Part shown: positions 1 to 6,157 of the stretch, piece after piece
How positions within the stretch are numbered: position 1 is the first letter of the stretch
How the letters are laid out: each line of letters begins with the position of its first letter
Assembly: GCA_022562375.1 (NCBI GenBank)
Contig: JADFPK010000102.1
Coordinates: 1 to 6,550, forward strand
Direction of reading: 5' to 3'
DNA: 6,550 nucleotides
DNA from: Pseudomonadota bacterium
GTDB lineage: Bacteria; Pseudomonadota; Alphaproteobacteria; SMXQ01
Notes under the pieces: model-generated
Databases searched by the model: none
What the model saw: only the letters and a program-made list of their open reading frames with translations
What the model was told of the DNA's origin: nothing
Program-made: the position numbers and the translations under genes

Positions 1-412
1 GCATGCAGGCATGCATCAGCTCGTCGCCGACGATCAGATCGGGCTCGCCGATCAGCGTCGGGATGATGCCGATATTGGCGAGATAGCCGCTGCCGAACAC
101 CAGCGCCGCCTCGGTCCCCTTGATCCTCGCCAGGGTCGCCTCGAGCTCACCGTAAAGCGGGTTGTTGCCGGTCACCAGGCGCGAGGCGCCGGCGCCGGCG
201 CCGAAACGCCCGATCGCCCGCACCGCCGCTTCCTTGACCCTCGCGTGCTGGCTGAGCCCGAGGTAATCGTTGCAGGCGAACGAGATCAGCTTGCGCCCAT
301 TGCGCTCGGCGATGATCGGCGGCAGCCGTCCCGTGGGGTGGAGCGTGCGGCGAAGGTTGCGCTCGGCAATCGCCATCAGTTTTTCGTCGGCGAAGCGCGT
401 CAGGGTGTCCAT
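1..412 (-). CDS. bioF: 8-amino-7-oxononanoate synthase, N-terminal part
   Basis: This is the first 137 residues of a PLP-dependent alpha-oxoamine synthase, cut by the left window edge. The family joins pimeloyl-ACP (or pimeloyl-CoA) and L-alanine to give 8-amino-7-oxononanoate in the cytoplasm, the first ring-forming step of biotin synthesis. Visible motifs are NDYLGL (residues 48-53), the glycine-rich GAGAGASRLVTGN stretch (71-83) followed by PLYGELE, FGSGYLAN (106-113) and DELMHA (130-135). The PLP lysine lies outside the window. The related ALA synthase and Kbl share the fold, but the SRLVTGN-PLY signature and the divergent bioB/bioA neighbours favour BioF. The start is the ATG at 412-410. 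No strong Shine-Dalgarno precedes it, and no in-frame ATG was found in the stretch just upstream that I read. The usual family length is about 380-400 residues, so roughly two thirds is missing. Confidence 0.93.
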   Translation of the reverse strand, partial: MDTLTRFADEKLMAIAERNLRRTLHPTGRLPPIIAERNGRKLISFACNDYLGLSQHARVKEAAVRAIGRFGAGAGASRLVTGNNPLYGELEATLARIKGTEAALVFGSGYLANIGIIPTLIGEPDLIVGDELMHACM

Positions 413-448
413 GAACGTGGCCGCGTCGGGCGTTGAGTTGGAAACACG

Positions 449-477
449 ATTGTGGGGACAAAGCGCCGCTTTGTGAA
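449..477 (-). promoter_or_regulatory. Candidate sigma70-type promoter for bioF
   Basis: On the minus strand a -35-like TTCACA (472-477, 5 of 6 to TTGACA) is followed after 17 bases by a -10-like CACAAT (449-454, 4 of 6 to TATAAT). Transcription would begin near 442 and leave a leader of about 30 bases before the bioF ATG. The spacing is ideal but the hexamers are imperfect, and alphaproteobacterial promoters are loose, so this is inference. Confidence 0.4.
458..474. promoter_or_regulatory. Perfect 17-bp palindrome, candidate biotin-locus operator
   Basis: The sequence ACAAAGCG-C-CGCTTTGT is an exact 8-1-8 inverted repeat, the symmetry expected for a dimeric repressor. It lies inside the spacer of the candidate bioF promoter and overlaps the -35-like hexamers of both divergent promoters, so a bound protein could shut off both sides. 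It does not resemble the known alphaproteobacterial BioR site (TTATMTATAA type) or the long BirA operator (TTGTAAACC-N15-GGTTTACAA), and neither of those was seen in 413-619. Which regulator would bind is unknown. Confidence 0.5.
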
Positions 478-498
478 GGGTCAAGCTAATCGCATAAG
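471..498 (+). promoter_or_regulatory. Candidate sigma70-type promoter for bioB-bioA
   Basis: A -35-like TTGTGA (471-476) and a -10-like CATAAG (493-498) are 16 bases apart, each matching 4 of 6 consensus bases. The -35 overlaps the right arm of the 458-474 palindrome. The leader to the bioB start would be about 115 bases. The match is weak and is proposed mainly because of its position opposite the bioF promoter. Confidence 0.3.
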
Positions 499-514
499 GC
501 GCCCCGCGGGGCCT
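497..514. repeat. GC-rich palindrome in bioB leader region
   Basis: GCCCCGCGGGGC (501-512) is a perfect 12-bp palindrome. It extends with a two-base bulge to AGG/CCT ends (497-514), and GTTTTC follows it. On the plus strand it could fold as a short hairpin near the predicted transcription start of bioBA. It resembles a weak terminator or attenuator, but the T-run has only four bases. It could equally be a second protein-binding site. Confidence 0.3.
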
Positions 515-619
515 GTTTTCTGTGGCGCCGGGCCGGCGGTTTCGACTAGACTTGGCGCGCTTCGGGCAGGCCTCGAGACGGGGCCGTCCTTGCTTCGTTT
601 CAATGGCCGGATAGGTGAC

Positions 620-1651
620 ATGATGGGCGCGACCCGCCCCCTTCGGGACAACGGATCCAACGCCGGACCGGCGCCGACGGACAAGGCGGAGATTCGCCAT
701 GACTGGACGATTGCGGAGACGCTCTCGCTGTTCGAGCTTTCGTTCAACGATCTCCTGTTCCGCGCCCATGGGCTTTATCGTCGCTATTTCGACGCCAACG
801 AGGTGCAACTCAGCACCCTGTTGAACGTCAAGACCGGCGGCTGTCCCGAGGATTGCGGCTACTGCGCCCAGAGCGCCCGTTACCGGACCGGGGTCGGGGC
901 GGCAAAGATCATGGACGCGGACGAGGTCGTGGCGGCGGCGAAACGCGCCAAGGCGATCGGCGCCGGGCGCTTTTGCATCGGCGCCGCCTGGCGCGGGCCC
1001 AAGGACCGCGACCTCGATCGCATCGTCGAGATGATCCGGGGGATCAAGGCGCTGGGGCTCGAGACCTGCGCCACGCTCGGCATGCTGACCCCGGCCCAGG
1101 CCAGGCGCCTCGAACAGGCCGGCCTCGATTATTACAACCACAACCTCGATACCTCGAAGGACTATTACGCCAATATCATCACCACCCGGACCTTTGAGGA
1201 CCGGCTCGAGACCCTGGCGATCGTGCGCCAAGCCGGCATCAATGTCTGCTCCGGCGGCATCCTCGGCATGGGCGAGGCGCGCGAGGACCGGGCCGGTCTG
1301 CTGATGGCGCTTGCCAATTTGGAGGAGCACCCCCAGAGCGTGCCCATCAACATGCTGGTGCCGATAGCGGGGACGCCGCTCGCCGATGCGCCGCCGATCG
1401 ATCCCTTCGAGTTCGTCCGCACCATCGCCGCGGCGCGGATCATGATGCCGGCCTCCATGATCCGCCTGGCGGCGGGAAGGATGGAGATGGACGAGGGCAT
1501 CCAGGCGCTCTGCCTGTTCGCCGGCGCCAATTCGATCTTCTACGGCGACCGGCTGCTCACCACCCCCAATCCGGCCGAGAACGACGACGCCCGGCTGCTC
1601 GAACGGCTGGGGTTGAGGGCCATGGCGCCGGACGCGGGGGGCGAAGGGTGA
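620..1651 (+). CDS. bioB: Biotin synthase (radical SAM)
   Basis: BioB inserts sulfur into dethiobiotin to make biotin, using a radical-SAM [4Fe-4S] cluster and a sacrificial [2Fe-2S] cluster. The product is 343 residues (family about 320-350). The radical-SAM motif CPEDCGYC supplies Cys75, Cys79 and Cys82. The [2Fe-2S] ligands are also present: Cys119 (RFCIGAAW), Cys150 (LETCATLG), Cys210 ([12 protein letters not shown]) and Arg282 (MIRLAAGR). All sit at a constant +22 offset from E. coli numbering, so the enzyme looks fully active. YNHNLDTS (172-179) and the C-terminal [18 protein letters not shown] are typical. The frame stays open upstream to 452, but that stretch runs across the promoter region. 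I chose the ATG at 620. The adjacent ATG at 623 is equally likely, because AGGTG at 613-617 is better spaced for it. The stop overlaps the bioA start, so the two genes are probably translationally coupled. Confidence 0.96.
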   Translation: MMGATRPLRDNGSNAGPAPTDKAEIRHDWTIAETLSLFELSFNDLLFRAHGLYRRYFDANEVQLSTLLNVKTGGCPEDCGYCAQSARYRTGVGAAKIMDADEVVAAAKRAKAIGAGRFCIGAAWRGPKDRDLDRIVEMIRGIKALGLETCATLGMLTPAQARRLEQAGLDYYNHNLDTSKDYYANIITTRTFEDRLETLAIVRQAGINVCSGGILGMGEAREDRAGLLMALANLEEHPQSVPINMLVPIAGTPLADAPPIDPFEFVRTIAAARIMMPASMIRLAAGRMEMDEGIQALCLFAGANSIFYGDRLLTTPNPAENDDARLLERLGLRAMAPDAGGEG

Positions 1652-2991
1652 CGTCGCGAAGCGCTTCCGCGGCGGCGGCCATGGCGAAATTCGAACCGGC
1701 GGCGGAAACGGAAGACATGTCGCCCGACTGGCTGCGGGACGGAATGCGCCATATCTGGCTGCCCTATGCCCAGATGCGGACCACGCCCGCACCCCTACCC
1801 GTCGCCTCGACCGAGGGCGTGCGTATCCGTCTTGCCGACGGGCGGGAGCTGATCGACGCGCTGGCTTCGTGGTGGACGGCGTGCCACGGTTACAACCACC
1901 CCCATATCGTCGGCGAGATCAAGCGCCAGGCGGACATCATGCCCCATGTCATGTTCGGCGGCCTGGCCCATGAGCCGGCGCTTACCCTCGCCCGGCGTCT
2001 CGCCGCCATCCTGCCGGACGGGCTGGAGCGCGTGTTCTTCTCCGATTCGGGCTCGGTCGCCGTCGAGGTGGCGCTCAAGATGGCGGTCCAGTTCTGGGTC
2101 AATCGCGGCGTGAAGGGACGCAAGAAGTTCGTCGCCTTTCGCCACGCCTATCACGGCGACACCACCGGCGCCATGGCGGTCAGCGACACCGATGACGGCA
2201 TGCACCATCTGTTCAAGGGAGTTATCCCCGAACATATCCTCGTTGATTTGCCGCGGACGAAGTCCGGGATCGCGGCGCTGGACGATTTCATCGCCAGTCG
2301 CCGCGATGAGATCGCCGGGCTCATCATCGAGCCCCTGGTGCAGGCGGCGGGCGGCTTCAAGTTCCACGGCCCCGAGACCCTCGCCGCCATCCACAAGATT
2401 TGCGCGCGCCATGATGTGCTGTTCATCGCCGATGAGGTGGCGACCGGTTTCGGGCGCACCGGCACGATGTTCGCCTGCGAGGCGGCCGGGATCACGCCCG
2501 ACATCATGTGCCTGTCCAAAGCGCTGACCGGCGGCGCCATCGGCCTCGGCGCGACGGTGGCGACGGCGCGCCTGTTCGACGCCTTCCTGTCGGACGATCC
2601 CGAATGCGCCCTGATGCACGGGCCGAGCTACATGGCCAACCCCCTGGCCGCGGCCGCCGCCAACGCCTCGCTCGATCTGTTCGCGCGCGAGGGGCGCCTG
2701 GACCAGGTACGCGCCATCGCCGATCACCTCACCGGCGCGTTGGAGCCCTGCCGCGCCCTGGCCGGCGTTGCGGACGTGCGCGCCTTCGGCGCCATCGGCG
2801 TCGTCGAGTTGGACGAGATGCGCGGGCTCGACTGGCTGCGCGCCCGCATCATAGATGAAGGGATATGGCTGCGCCCGTTCGGCAACGTCGTCTACACCAT
2901 GCCGGCCCTGGTGATTTCCGATGACGATCTGACCCGGGTCACCGACGCGATGGTCAAAATCGTCGCCGAGTGGTCGCGCAAATTCGCCTGA
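1648..2991 (+). CDS. bioA: Adenosylmethionine-8-amino-7-oxononanoate aminotransferase
   Basis: BioA is a class III PLP aminotransferase that uses S-adenosylmethionine as amino donor to turn 8-amino-7-oxononanoate into 7,8-diaminopelargonate. Numbered from the GTG start, the substrate-site motifs HIWLPY (35-40) and [12 protein letters not shown] (74-85) are present, as are the PLP phosphate-binding SGS (134-136), AYHGD (167-171), the PLP-ring aspartate in [12 protein letters not shown] (Asp262), the Schiff-base lysine in LSKALTGG (Lys291), [10 protein letters not shown] (324-333) and [13 protein letters not shown] (407-419). The SWW and WLRPFG motifs separate BioA from generic omega-transaminases. 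The GTG at 1648 gives 447 residues and a GTGA overlap with bioB, with a G-rich run just upstream. The first 23 residues are low-complexity and not family-like. The ATG at 1681 (436 aa) or 1717 (424 aa, nearest the usual ~425-430) may be the true start. No bioD lies between bioB and bioA. Confidence 0.95.
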   Translation: MTSRSASAAAAMAKFEPAAETEDMSPDWLRDGMRHIWLPYAQMRTTPAPLPVASTEGVRIRLADGRELIDALASWWTACHGYNHPHIVGEIKRQADIMPHVMFGGLAHEPALTLARRLAAILPDGLERVFFSDSGSVAVEVALKMAVQFWVNRGVKGRKKFVAFRHAYHGDTTGAMAVSDTDDGMHHLFKGVIPEHILVDLPRTKSGIAALDDFIASRRDEIAGLIIEPLVQAAGGFKFHGPETLAAIHKICARHDVLFIADEVATGFGRTGTMFACEAAGITPDIMCLSKALTGGAIGLGATVATARLFDAFLSDDPECALMHGPSYMANPLAAAAANASLDLFAREGRLDQVRAIADHLTGALEPCRALAGVADVRAFGAIGVVELDEMRGLDWLRARIIDEGIWLRPFGNVVYTMPALVISDDDLTRVTDAMVKIVAEWSRKFA

Positions 2992-3022
2992 GTTGCCAAC
3001 CGCGCACGATTGCGAGGGCTTC

Positions 3023-3048
3023 CCCCGGTAGAGACGGGGCTATTTTTT
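3023..3048 (+). terminator. Rho-independent terminator of bioB-bioA
   Basis: CCCCG (3023-3027) can pair with CGGGG (3035-3039) across a seven-base loop, followed after three bases by a run of six T (3043-3048). It lies 32 bases past the bioA stop. It also marks the last native-looking sequence before the repeat-bounded segment begins near 3073, so the insertion left the biotin transcript end intact. Confidence 0.6.
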
Positions 3049-3072
3049 GAGTGCGGGAACCGCGCGCGTCTA

Positions 3073-3190
3073 GGGCGTGTACTCATAAACGAGAGTCGGG
3101 TCAGCGGCGGGGCGCCGATGTCTCGCTTAGAGCCAACACCGGTCGCAAACCAGCCGATTTGGGCACTTCGGCCTGTAGCCATAAGCGGAC
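3073..3190 (+). repeat. Left copy of flanking imperfect inverted repeat
   Basis: The outer block GGGCGTGTACTCATAAAC (3073-3090) matches the reverse complement of 4783-4800 at 14 of 18 positions. A second block (3116-3144) begins CGATGTC and ends ACACCGGTC. It matches the reverse complement of 4739-4767, which has the same 29-base length with identical first seven and last nine bases. Later shared words include AGCCGA and GCGGAC. The copy is itself partly palindromic: GTC(T)CGCTTA at 3120-3129 pairs with TAAGCGGAC at 3182-3190, and CAGCCGA (3151-3157) can pair with TCGGCCTG (3167-3174 region). It looks like a dispersed intergenic repeat. From memory only, similar sequence is scattered in alphaproteobacterial genomes. 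Confidence 0.55.
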
Positions 3191-3218
3191 CTGCACAACT
3201 CCCATTTGAGTTAAGAGA

Positions 3219-3242
3219 TATGATAATGATGTAAATAAAGGA
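3219..3242 (+). promoter_or_regulatory. -10-like sequences and ribosome binding site of AlbA_2 gene
   Basis: The A/T-rich leader carries two overlapping -10-like words, TATGAT (3219-3224) and GATAAT (3222-3227), each 5 of 6 to TATAAT, with no good -35 at the right distance. The Shine-Dalgarno-like AAAGGA (3237-3242) lies nine bases before the ATG at 3252 and supports that start. The gene therefore appears to be transcribed on its own rather than from the bioBA promoter. Confidence 0.4.
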
Positions 3243-3251
3243 TTTTGTCCG

Positions 3252-4613
3252 ATGCCAGATGACGAGCGCCGCCTTGCAGACCTGCTGCGCGAGCCACGTG
3301 AAGACCTTGATGTTGAAATCAAGGGTTGGCTCGACCTCAACAACAATCGCGAGCACAAGGCGGTGTTGGCCAAGGCGCTGATCGCACTCGCCAATCATGG
3401 CGGTGGTTTTGTCATGCTTGGCCTTGAAAGGACAGAGAACGGAACCTACACCGAGGCTGCGGGGCGTCCCGAAAATCTAGCAGGATACGACCAGGATAGT
3501 ATCAATGGCATTGTCAGCCGTTACGCCGAACCGAATTTTCATTGCGGCCTCGAAATTGTCCAACAACCGGAAACTGGGTGTCAGTATCCGATTATTACAG
3601 TACCGGCGGGCAGCGTCCCGGTCCGATCTAAGCGTGGTGGACCCGAGGGGCACGGGATCACGCAAAACCAGTACTACATCCGCCGCCCCGGACCAGCCAG
3701 TGAACCACCGCAAAACGCCCAGGAATGGGACAGATTGATCCGGCGATGCACATTGGAAAACCGTGCCGATCTCCTTGAGAGCTTCCGGCACATCCTCGCC
3801 GGTGAAGCCCCGGTCACCGCTTCCCCTGCTCAGGAAGATACCTGGGGGCCTCTTGAGGCTTGGGTCGAAGAGTCGCTTAGACGTTGGGAGGACAAGCGTA
3901 ACTCGCTCCCCATAGAGAGCGGCGCTCGTTGCCCTTTGGGTCACTGGTGGGCCGCATATCAAATCACGGAGATAAACACACTAGTAACTCCGGGCGAACT
4001 CCGAGAGATCATGGCGCACGAACGGGTCCGCCACACTGGGTGGCCACCTTGGCCGACTCGCGGCGGCGAGGGAATCCCGATCGTCGCTCAAGGCGAGGGG
4101 ATTGAGTGCTGGTTGGGGCAAAACGACCCGAACGAACGCCAACCCGCCAATGCCGACTTCTGGCGCGCAACTCCGCAAGGCCTGTTTTTCCAGTTGCGCG
4201 GATACCAGGAAGACAGCGGAGAAACTGAACCGGATGAGCCGGGCCAAATGCTTGGCTTGGTCATACCGATCTGGAGGGTGGCTGAGTGTCTCTTACACGC
4301 ACAAGATATGGCCACCCGGCTCACTGGCGAAGACGTGAATGTTCTATTTCGCGCAGACTGGACGGGTCTCCGGGGCCGCTGGCTACGAGCACCACAACGA
4401 ATAGTTTTGGGTTTTGATGCACGACGATGGAATGCCGACGAGGATTCAATCACTCTTAAATTGTCCATAGAAAGCATGAGAATTCGTGACAACTTAGCGG
4501 AGATTGTGTGGCAGCTCCTCAGGCCGCTTTACCAAAGATTCGATTTTTACGAACTGCCGCGTGAGTTGGTGCAGCACGAGCTAGAGTTAATGCTGAGGCA
4601 CCGATTTTCGTAG
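3252..4613 (+). CDS. AlbA_2 (Schlafen-type) domain protein, unknown function
   Basis: The N-terminal ~165 residues resemble the AlbA_2/Schlafen nucleic-acid-binding domain: the acidic/basic pair in VEIKGWLDL (Glu22, Lys24), a helix (35-48), then ANHGGGFVMLGL (47-58), the equivalent of the family's AN-x-x-GG-x-hydrophobic-GV core, and later QYYIRRP (140-146). Stand-alone AlbA_2 proteins are often annotated as putative DNA- or ATP-binding proteins or regulators, and several occur in phage-defence settings, but no reaction can be assigned here. Residues ~195-453 form a second region I do not recognise. It has a tryptophan-rich part (198-270), a hydrophobic helix (335-356), DWTGLRGRWL (369-378) and a helical C-terminus. 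No signal peptide or membrane segment is seen. The ATG at 3252 is the only usual start after an in-frame stop at 3207-3209. The gene stands alone, is more A/T-rich than its neighbours and is flanked by inverted repeats, suggesting horizontal acquisition. Confidence 0.85.
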   Translation: MPDDERRLADLLREPREDLDVEIKGWLDLNNNREHKAVLAKALIALANHGGGFVMLGLERTENGTYTEAAGRPENLAGYDQDSINGIVSRYAEPNFHCGLEIVQQPETGCQYPIITVPAGSVPVRSKRGGPEGHGITQNQYYIRRPGPASEPPQNAQEWDRLIRRCTLENRADLLESFRHILAGEAPVTASPAQEDTWGPLEAWVEESLRRWEDKRNSLPIESGARCPLGHWWAAYQITEINTLVTPGELREIMAHERVRHTGWPPWPTRGGEGIPIVAQGEGIECWLGQNDPNERQPANADFWRATPQGLFFQLRGYQEDSGETEPDEPGQMLGLVIPIWRVAECLLHAQDMATRLTGEDVNVLFRADWTGLRGRWLRAPQRIVLGFDARRWNADEDSITLKLSIESMRIRDNLAEIVWQLLRPLYQRFDFYELPRELVQHELELMLRHRFS

Positions 4614-4618
4614 TGAGC

Positions 4619-4631
4619 TGGCGCAGCGCCA
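4619..4631. repeat. Short perfect palindrome after AlbA_2 gene
   Basis: TGGCGC-A-GCGCCA is an exact 6-1-6 inverted repeat five bases past the stop of the AlbA_2 gene. No T-run follows, so it is not a canonical terminator, though it could stabilise the 3' end of the transcript. The rest of 4614-4691 shows no gene. Confidence 0.3.
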
Positions 4632-4691
4632 TGGTGTCTGGCACAAGTGGCAACAAGAGAATCAGAGCTGTTGTTCTCGCGTCTGCCCGAG

Positions 4692-4800
4692 TGTCCGCCA
4701 TAGTTCGAACCCGGTAGTTCGGCTAGTTCGTTACGGTTGACCGGTGTGGACCTCGGAGCGGACATCGCCACTCGCAACACCAGTTAATGAGTCCATGACC
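4692..4800 (-). repeat. Right copy of flanking imperfect inverted repeat
   Basis: Read on the minus strand from 4800, this copy starts GGTCATGGACTCATTAAC (4800-4783) and continues with the CGATGTC...ACACCGGTC block (4767-4739), then AGCCGA and GCGGACA, in the same order as the left copy at 3073-3190. The spacer between the first two blocks is about 15 bases here against about 25 on the left, so the copies differ by an indel. Like the left copy it has pairing ends, TGTCCGC (4692-4698) with GCGGACA (4758-4764). Inside it the heptamer TAGTTCG occurs three times (4701, 4715, 4724). The repeat ends 26 bases from the rmuC stop. Confidence 0.55.
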
Positions 4801-4825
4801 TTGCCGGCCCTCTATGACGGCGGGC

Positions 4826-5938
4826 CTACTTGCCGCTGGCCGAGATGACGCGGGGCTTGGGGGTCTCCAGTTCCTCCACCGGGCCGGCCTCGGGAGCGCC
4901 CTCGCCGACCTCGATCTCCTCGATCCTTTGCCCCCGCTTGGTGATCTTTTGCGCCGAGGTGTGGATCTCCCCGACGTCCCTGGAGGCTAACTCGAAATGC
5001 TTCTTCAGGTTGGCGACCCGATTATCGAGGCGTCCGACGTCGCCCATCATGATCTGGACCTCGGCTTGGATGACGTCGGCCTGTTCGCGCATGCGCGCAT
5101 CCTTGAGCACCGCGCGCACCGTATTCAGCGTCGCCATCATCGTCGTCGGCGAGACGATCCACACCCGGGCGCGGTAGGACTTCTCGACGGTGCCGGGGAA
5201 GTTGGCGTGAAGCTCGGCATAGACGGCTTCCGACGGCAGGAACATCAGCGCCGATTCGGCGGTCTCGCCGGGCACGATGTATTTCTCGGCGATGTCGCGC
5301 ACATGCTTGAGAATGGCGTCGGAGAACGCCTTTGCGGCGCGGGCGCGGGCGCTTTCGTCGCCGCCCCGGCGCAACGCGTGATAGCTCTCGAGCGGGAACT
5401 TGGCGTCGATGGCGATCGGGCCCGGCGGGTTGGGAAGCTTCAACAGGCAGTCGACCCGCTTGCCGTCGCCGATCGGGGCCTGGAACGCGTAGGCCGAGGG
5501 CGGCAGGGCGTTCTGCACCAGGTCGCGCAACTGGATCTCGCCAAAGGCGCCGCGCGCCTGCTTGTTGGCGAGGATGTCCTGGAGGCTCACCATCTGGGCC
5601 GAAAGCTCGCCGATGTTCTTCTGCGCGGCGTCGATGACGGCGAGCCGCTTCTGGATATCGGTCATCGTCTTCACCGTCCGGGTGGTGGTCTGATCGAGCC
5701 CCTCGGTGAGCCGCTTGGAGACATCCGTGAGACGTTCCTCGAGCAGCTTGGCCAATGCCCGTTCCTGGGCCTGCAGGCGTTCGGAGATCTGATTCTGCGC
5801 CGCCGCCTGTCCCTCGGCCAGTTGGCTGAGGCGGCCGAGCACCCCTCCGCGGCGCGAAAGCACGACGCCGGCGAGGACGCCGGCGATGAGCAAGGCAAGC
5901 GCGGCGACGCCGACGATGATTGCGATGTTCCCGTCCAT
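4826..5938 (-). CDS. rmuC: DNA recombination protein RmuC
   Basis: RmuC is a membrane-anchored protein with a PD-(D/E)XK-nuclease-like core. In E. coli its loss raises inversion between short inverted repeats; its biochemical activity is poorly defined. The 370-residue product has one N-terminal membrane segment (about 5-28), a long coiled-coil-like region rich in Gln, Glu, Lys and Arg (about 35-125), then the family core: RGAFGEIQL (129-137), VDCLLKLP (162-169), IDAKFPLESY (177-186, the likely catalytic Asp-x-Lys), FLPSEAVYAEL (233-243) and VSPTTMMATLNTV (262-274). A second helical region (285-345) precedes a Glu/Pro-rich tail. The ATG at 5938-5936 is secure because an in-frame TAG lies just upstream at 5950-5948, though no Shine-Dalgarno is evident. 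It points away from the downstream mscS-like gene and toward the inserted segment. Length is normal for the shorter alphaproteobacterial forms. Confidence 0.95.
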   Translation of the reverse strand: MDGNIAIIVGVAALALLIAGVLAGVVLSRRGGVLGRLSQLAEGQAAAQNQISERLQAQERALAKLLEERLTDVSKRLTEGLDQTTTRTVKTMTDIQKRLAVIDAAQKNIGELSAQMVSLQDILANKQARGAFGEIQLRDLVQNALPPSAYAFQAPIGDGKRVDCLLKLPNPPGPIAIDAKFPLESYHALRRGGDESARARAAKAFSDAILKHVRDIAEKYIVPGETAESALMFLPSEAVYAELHANFPGTVEKSYRARVWIVSPTTMMATLNTVRAVLKDARMREQADVIQAEVQIMMGDVGRLDNRVANLKKHFELASRDVGEIHTSAQKITKRGQRIEEIEVGEGAPEAGPVEELETPKPRVISASGK

Positions 5939-5978
5939 CCCCGAAGCCTAACACGACCACCGGCCCGGCGCACGCGCG

Positions 5979-6005
5979 CAAGCCGGCCGGGTGTGTCCCG
6001 GCTTG
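5979..6005. repeat. Hairpin-forming inverted repeat between rmuC and mscS-like gene
   Basis: CAAGCCGG (5979-5986) and CCGGCTTG (5998-6005) are perfect 8-base arms around an 11-base loop, and an alternative CCGGG/CCCGG stem sits inside. It lies about 40-70 bases upstream of the rmuC start in the divergent spacer (5939-6157). No T-run follows on either strand, so a terminator is unlikely. An operator or a leader structure is possible. No convincing promoter hexamers were found in this spacer. Confidence 0.35.
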
Positions 6006-6157
6006 AAATCCCGCCGACCCGTTGGCGAAATTTTAGCCGGGCGGGGCCTGCGTTTAGGCGGCCGTTCTCTAAATTCGTAGTGCTCGCCTTCCAAATGGCG
6101 TTAAATGGGGGATCGCGGTCGAATTGCGTTTTCACCCCCAAATTCTCCTTTGAGCCG

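Larger units (their letters stand above)
3073..4800. mobile_element. Candidate inverted-repeat-bounded accessory insertion
   Basis: Two diverged copies of one sequence face each other on either side of a single foreign-looking gene: 3073-3190 reading inward on plus, and 4800-4692 reading inward on minus. The enclosed DNA is visibly richer in A and T and uses codons such as AGA, TTA and ATA more freely than the bio and rmuC genes. No transposase or recombinase is encoded and no target-site duplication could be seen at the outer ends, so the element is either non-autonomous, decayed, or a gene trapped between two dispersed repeats. Boundaries are approximate. Confidence 0.4.

Noticed and set aside
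11..461. Open frames on both strands over the bioF 5' part
   Set aside because: They are out-of-frame shadows of bioF, with arginine- and alanine-rich translations typical of high-GC antisense reading.
452..619. A 56-residue N-terminal extension of bioB
   Set aside because: It crosses the palindrome and promoter-like region, does not resemble BioB N-termini, and the 620/623 ATGs give a normal length with a Shine-Dalgarno.
1795..2727. Long antisense open frame across bioA (310 codons)
   Set aside because: Antisense shadow of a clearly functional bioA; the translation shows no recognisable domain.
2998..3065. Direct repeat AACCGCGC at 2998 and 3058 as a possible target duplication
   Set aside because: Both copies lie on the same side of the proposed insertion, and the word is short and GC-rich.
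3010..3234. A 74-codon open frame between bioA and the AlbA_2 gene
   Set aside because: It begins inside the terminator region and runs through the left repeat, has no ribosome binding site and no family resemblance.
4701..4730. TTCGAACCC reminiscent of a tRNA T-arm
   Set aside because: No acceptor, D or anticodon arms can be built around it, so it is not a tRNA or a clear attachment-site fragment.
4519..4780. Small minus-strand open frames around the AlbA_2 3' end and right repeat
   Set aside because: They overlap the real gene and the repeat, lack ribosome binding sites and look random.
4806..4826. GGCCC/GGGCC hairpin just past the rmuC stop
   Set aside because: The stem is only five base pairs with no T-run on the minus strand, too weak to call an rmuC terminator.
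5022..5981. Long alternative frame across rmuC (319 codons, same strand)
   Set aside because: Arginine-rich shadow of rmuC with no domain; rmuC itself carries all family motifs.
6107..6139. GGGGG/CCCCC pairing upstream of the mscS-like gene
   Set aside because: A five-base stem with a 23-base loop is easily expected by chance in GC-rich DNA.
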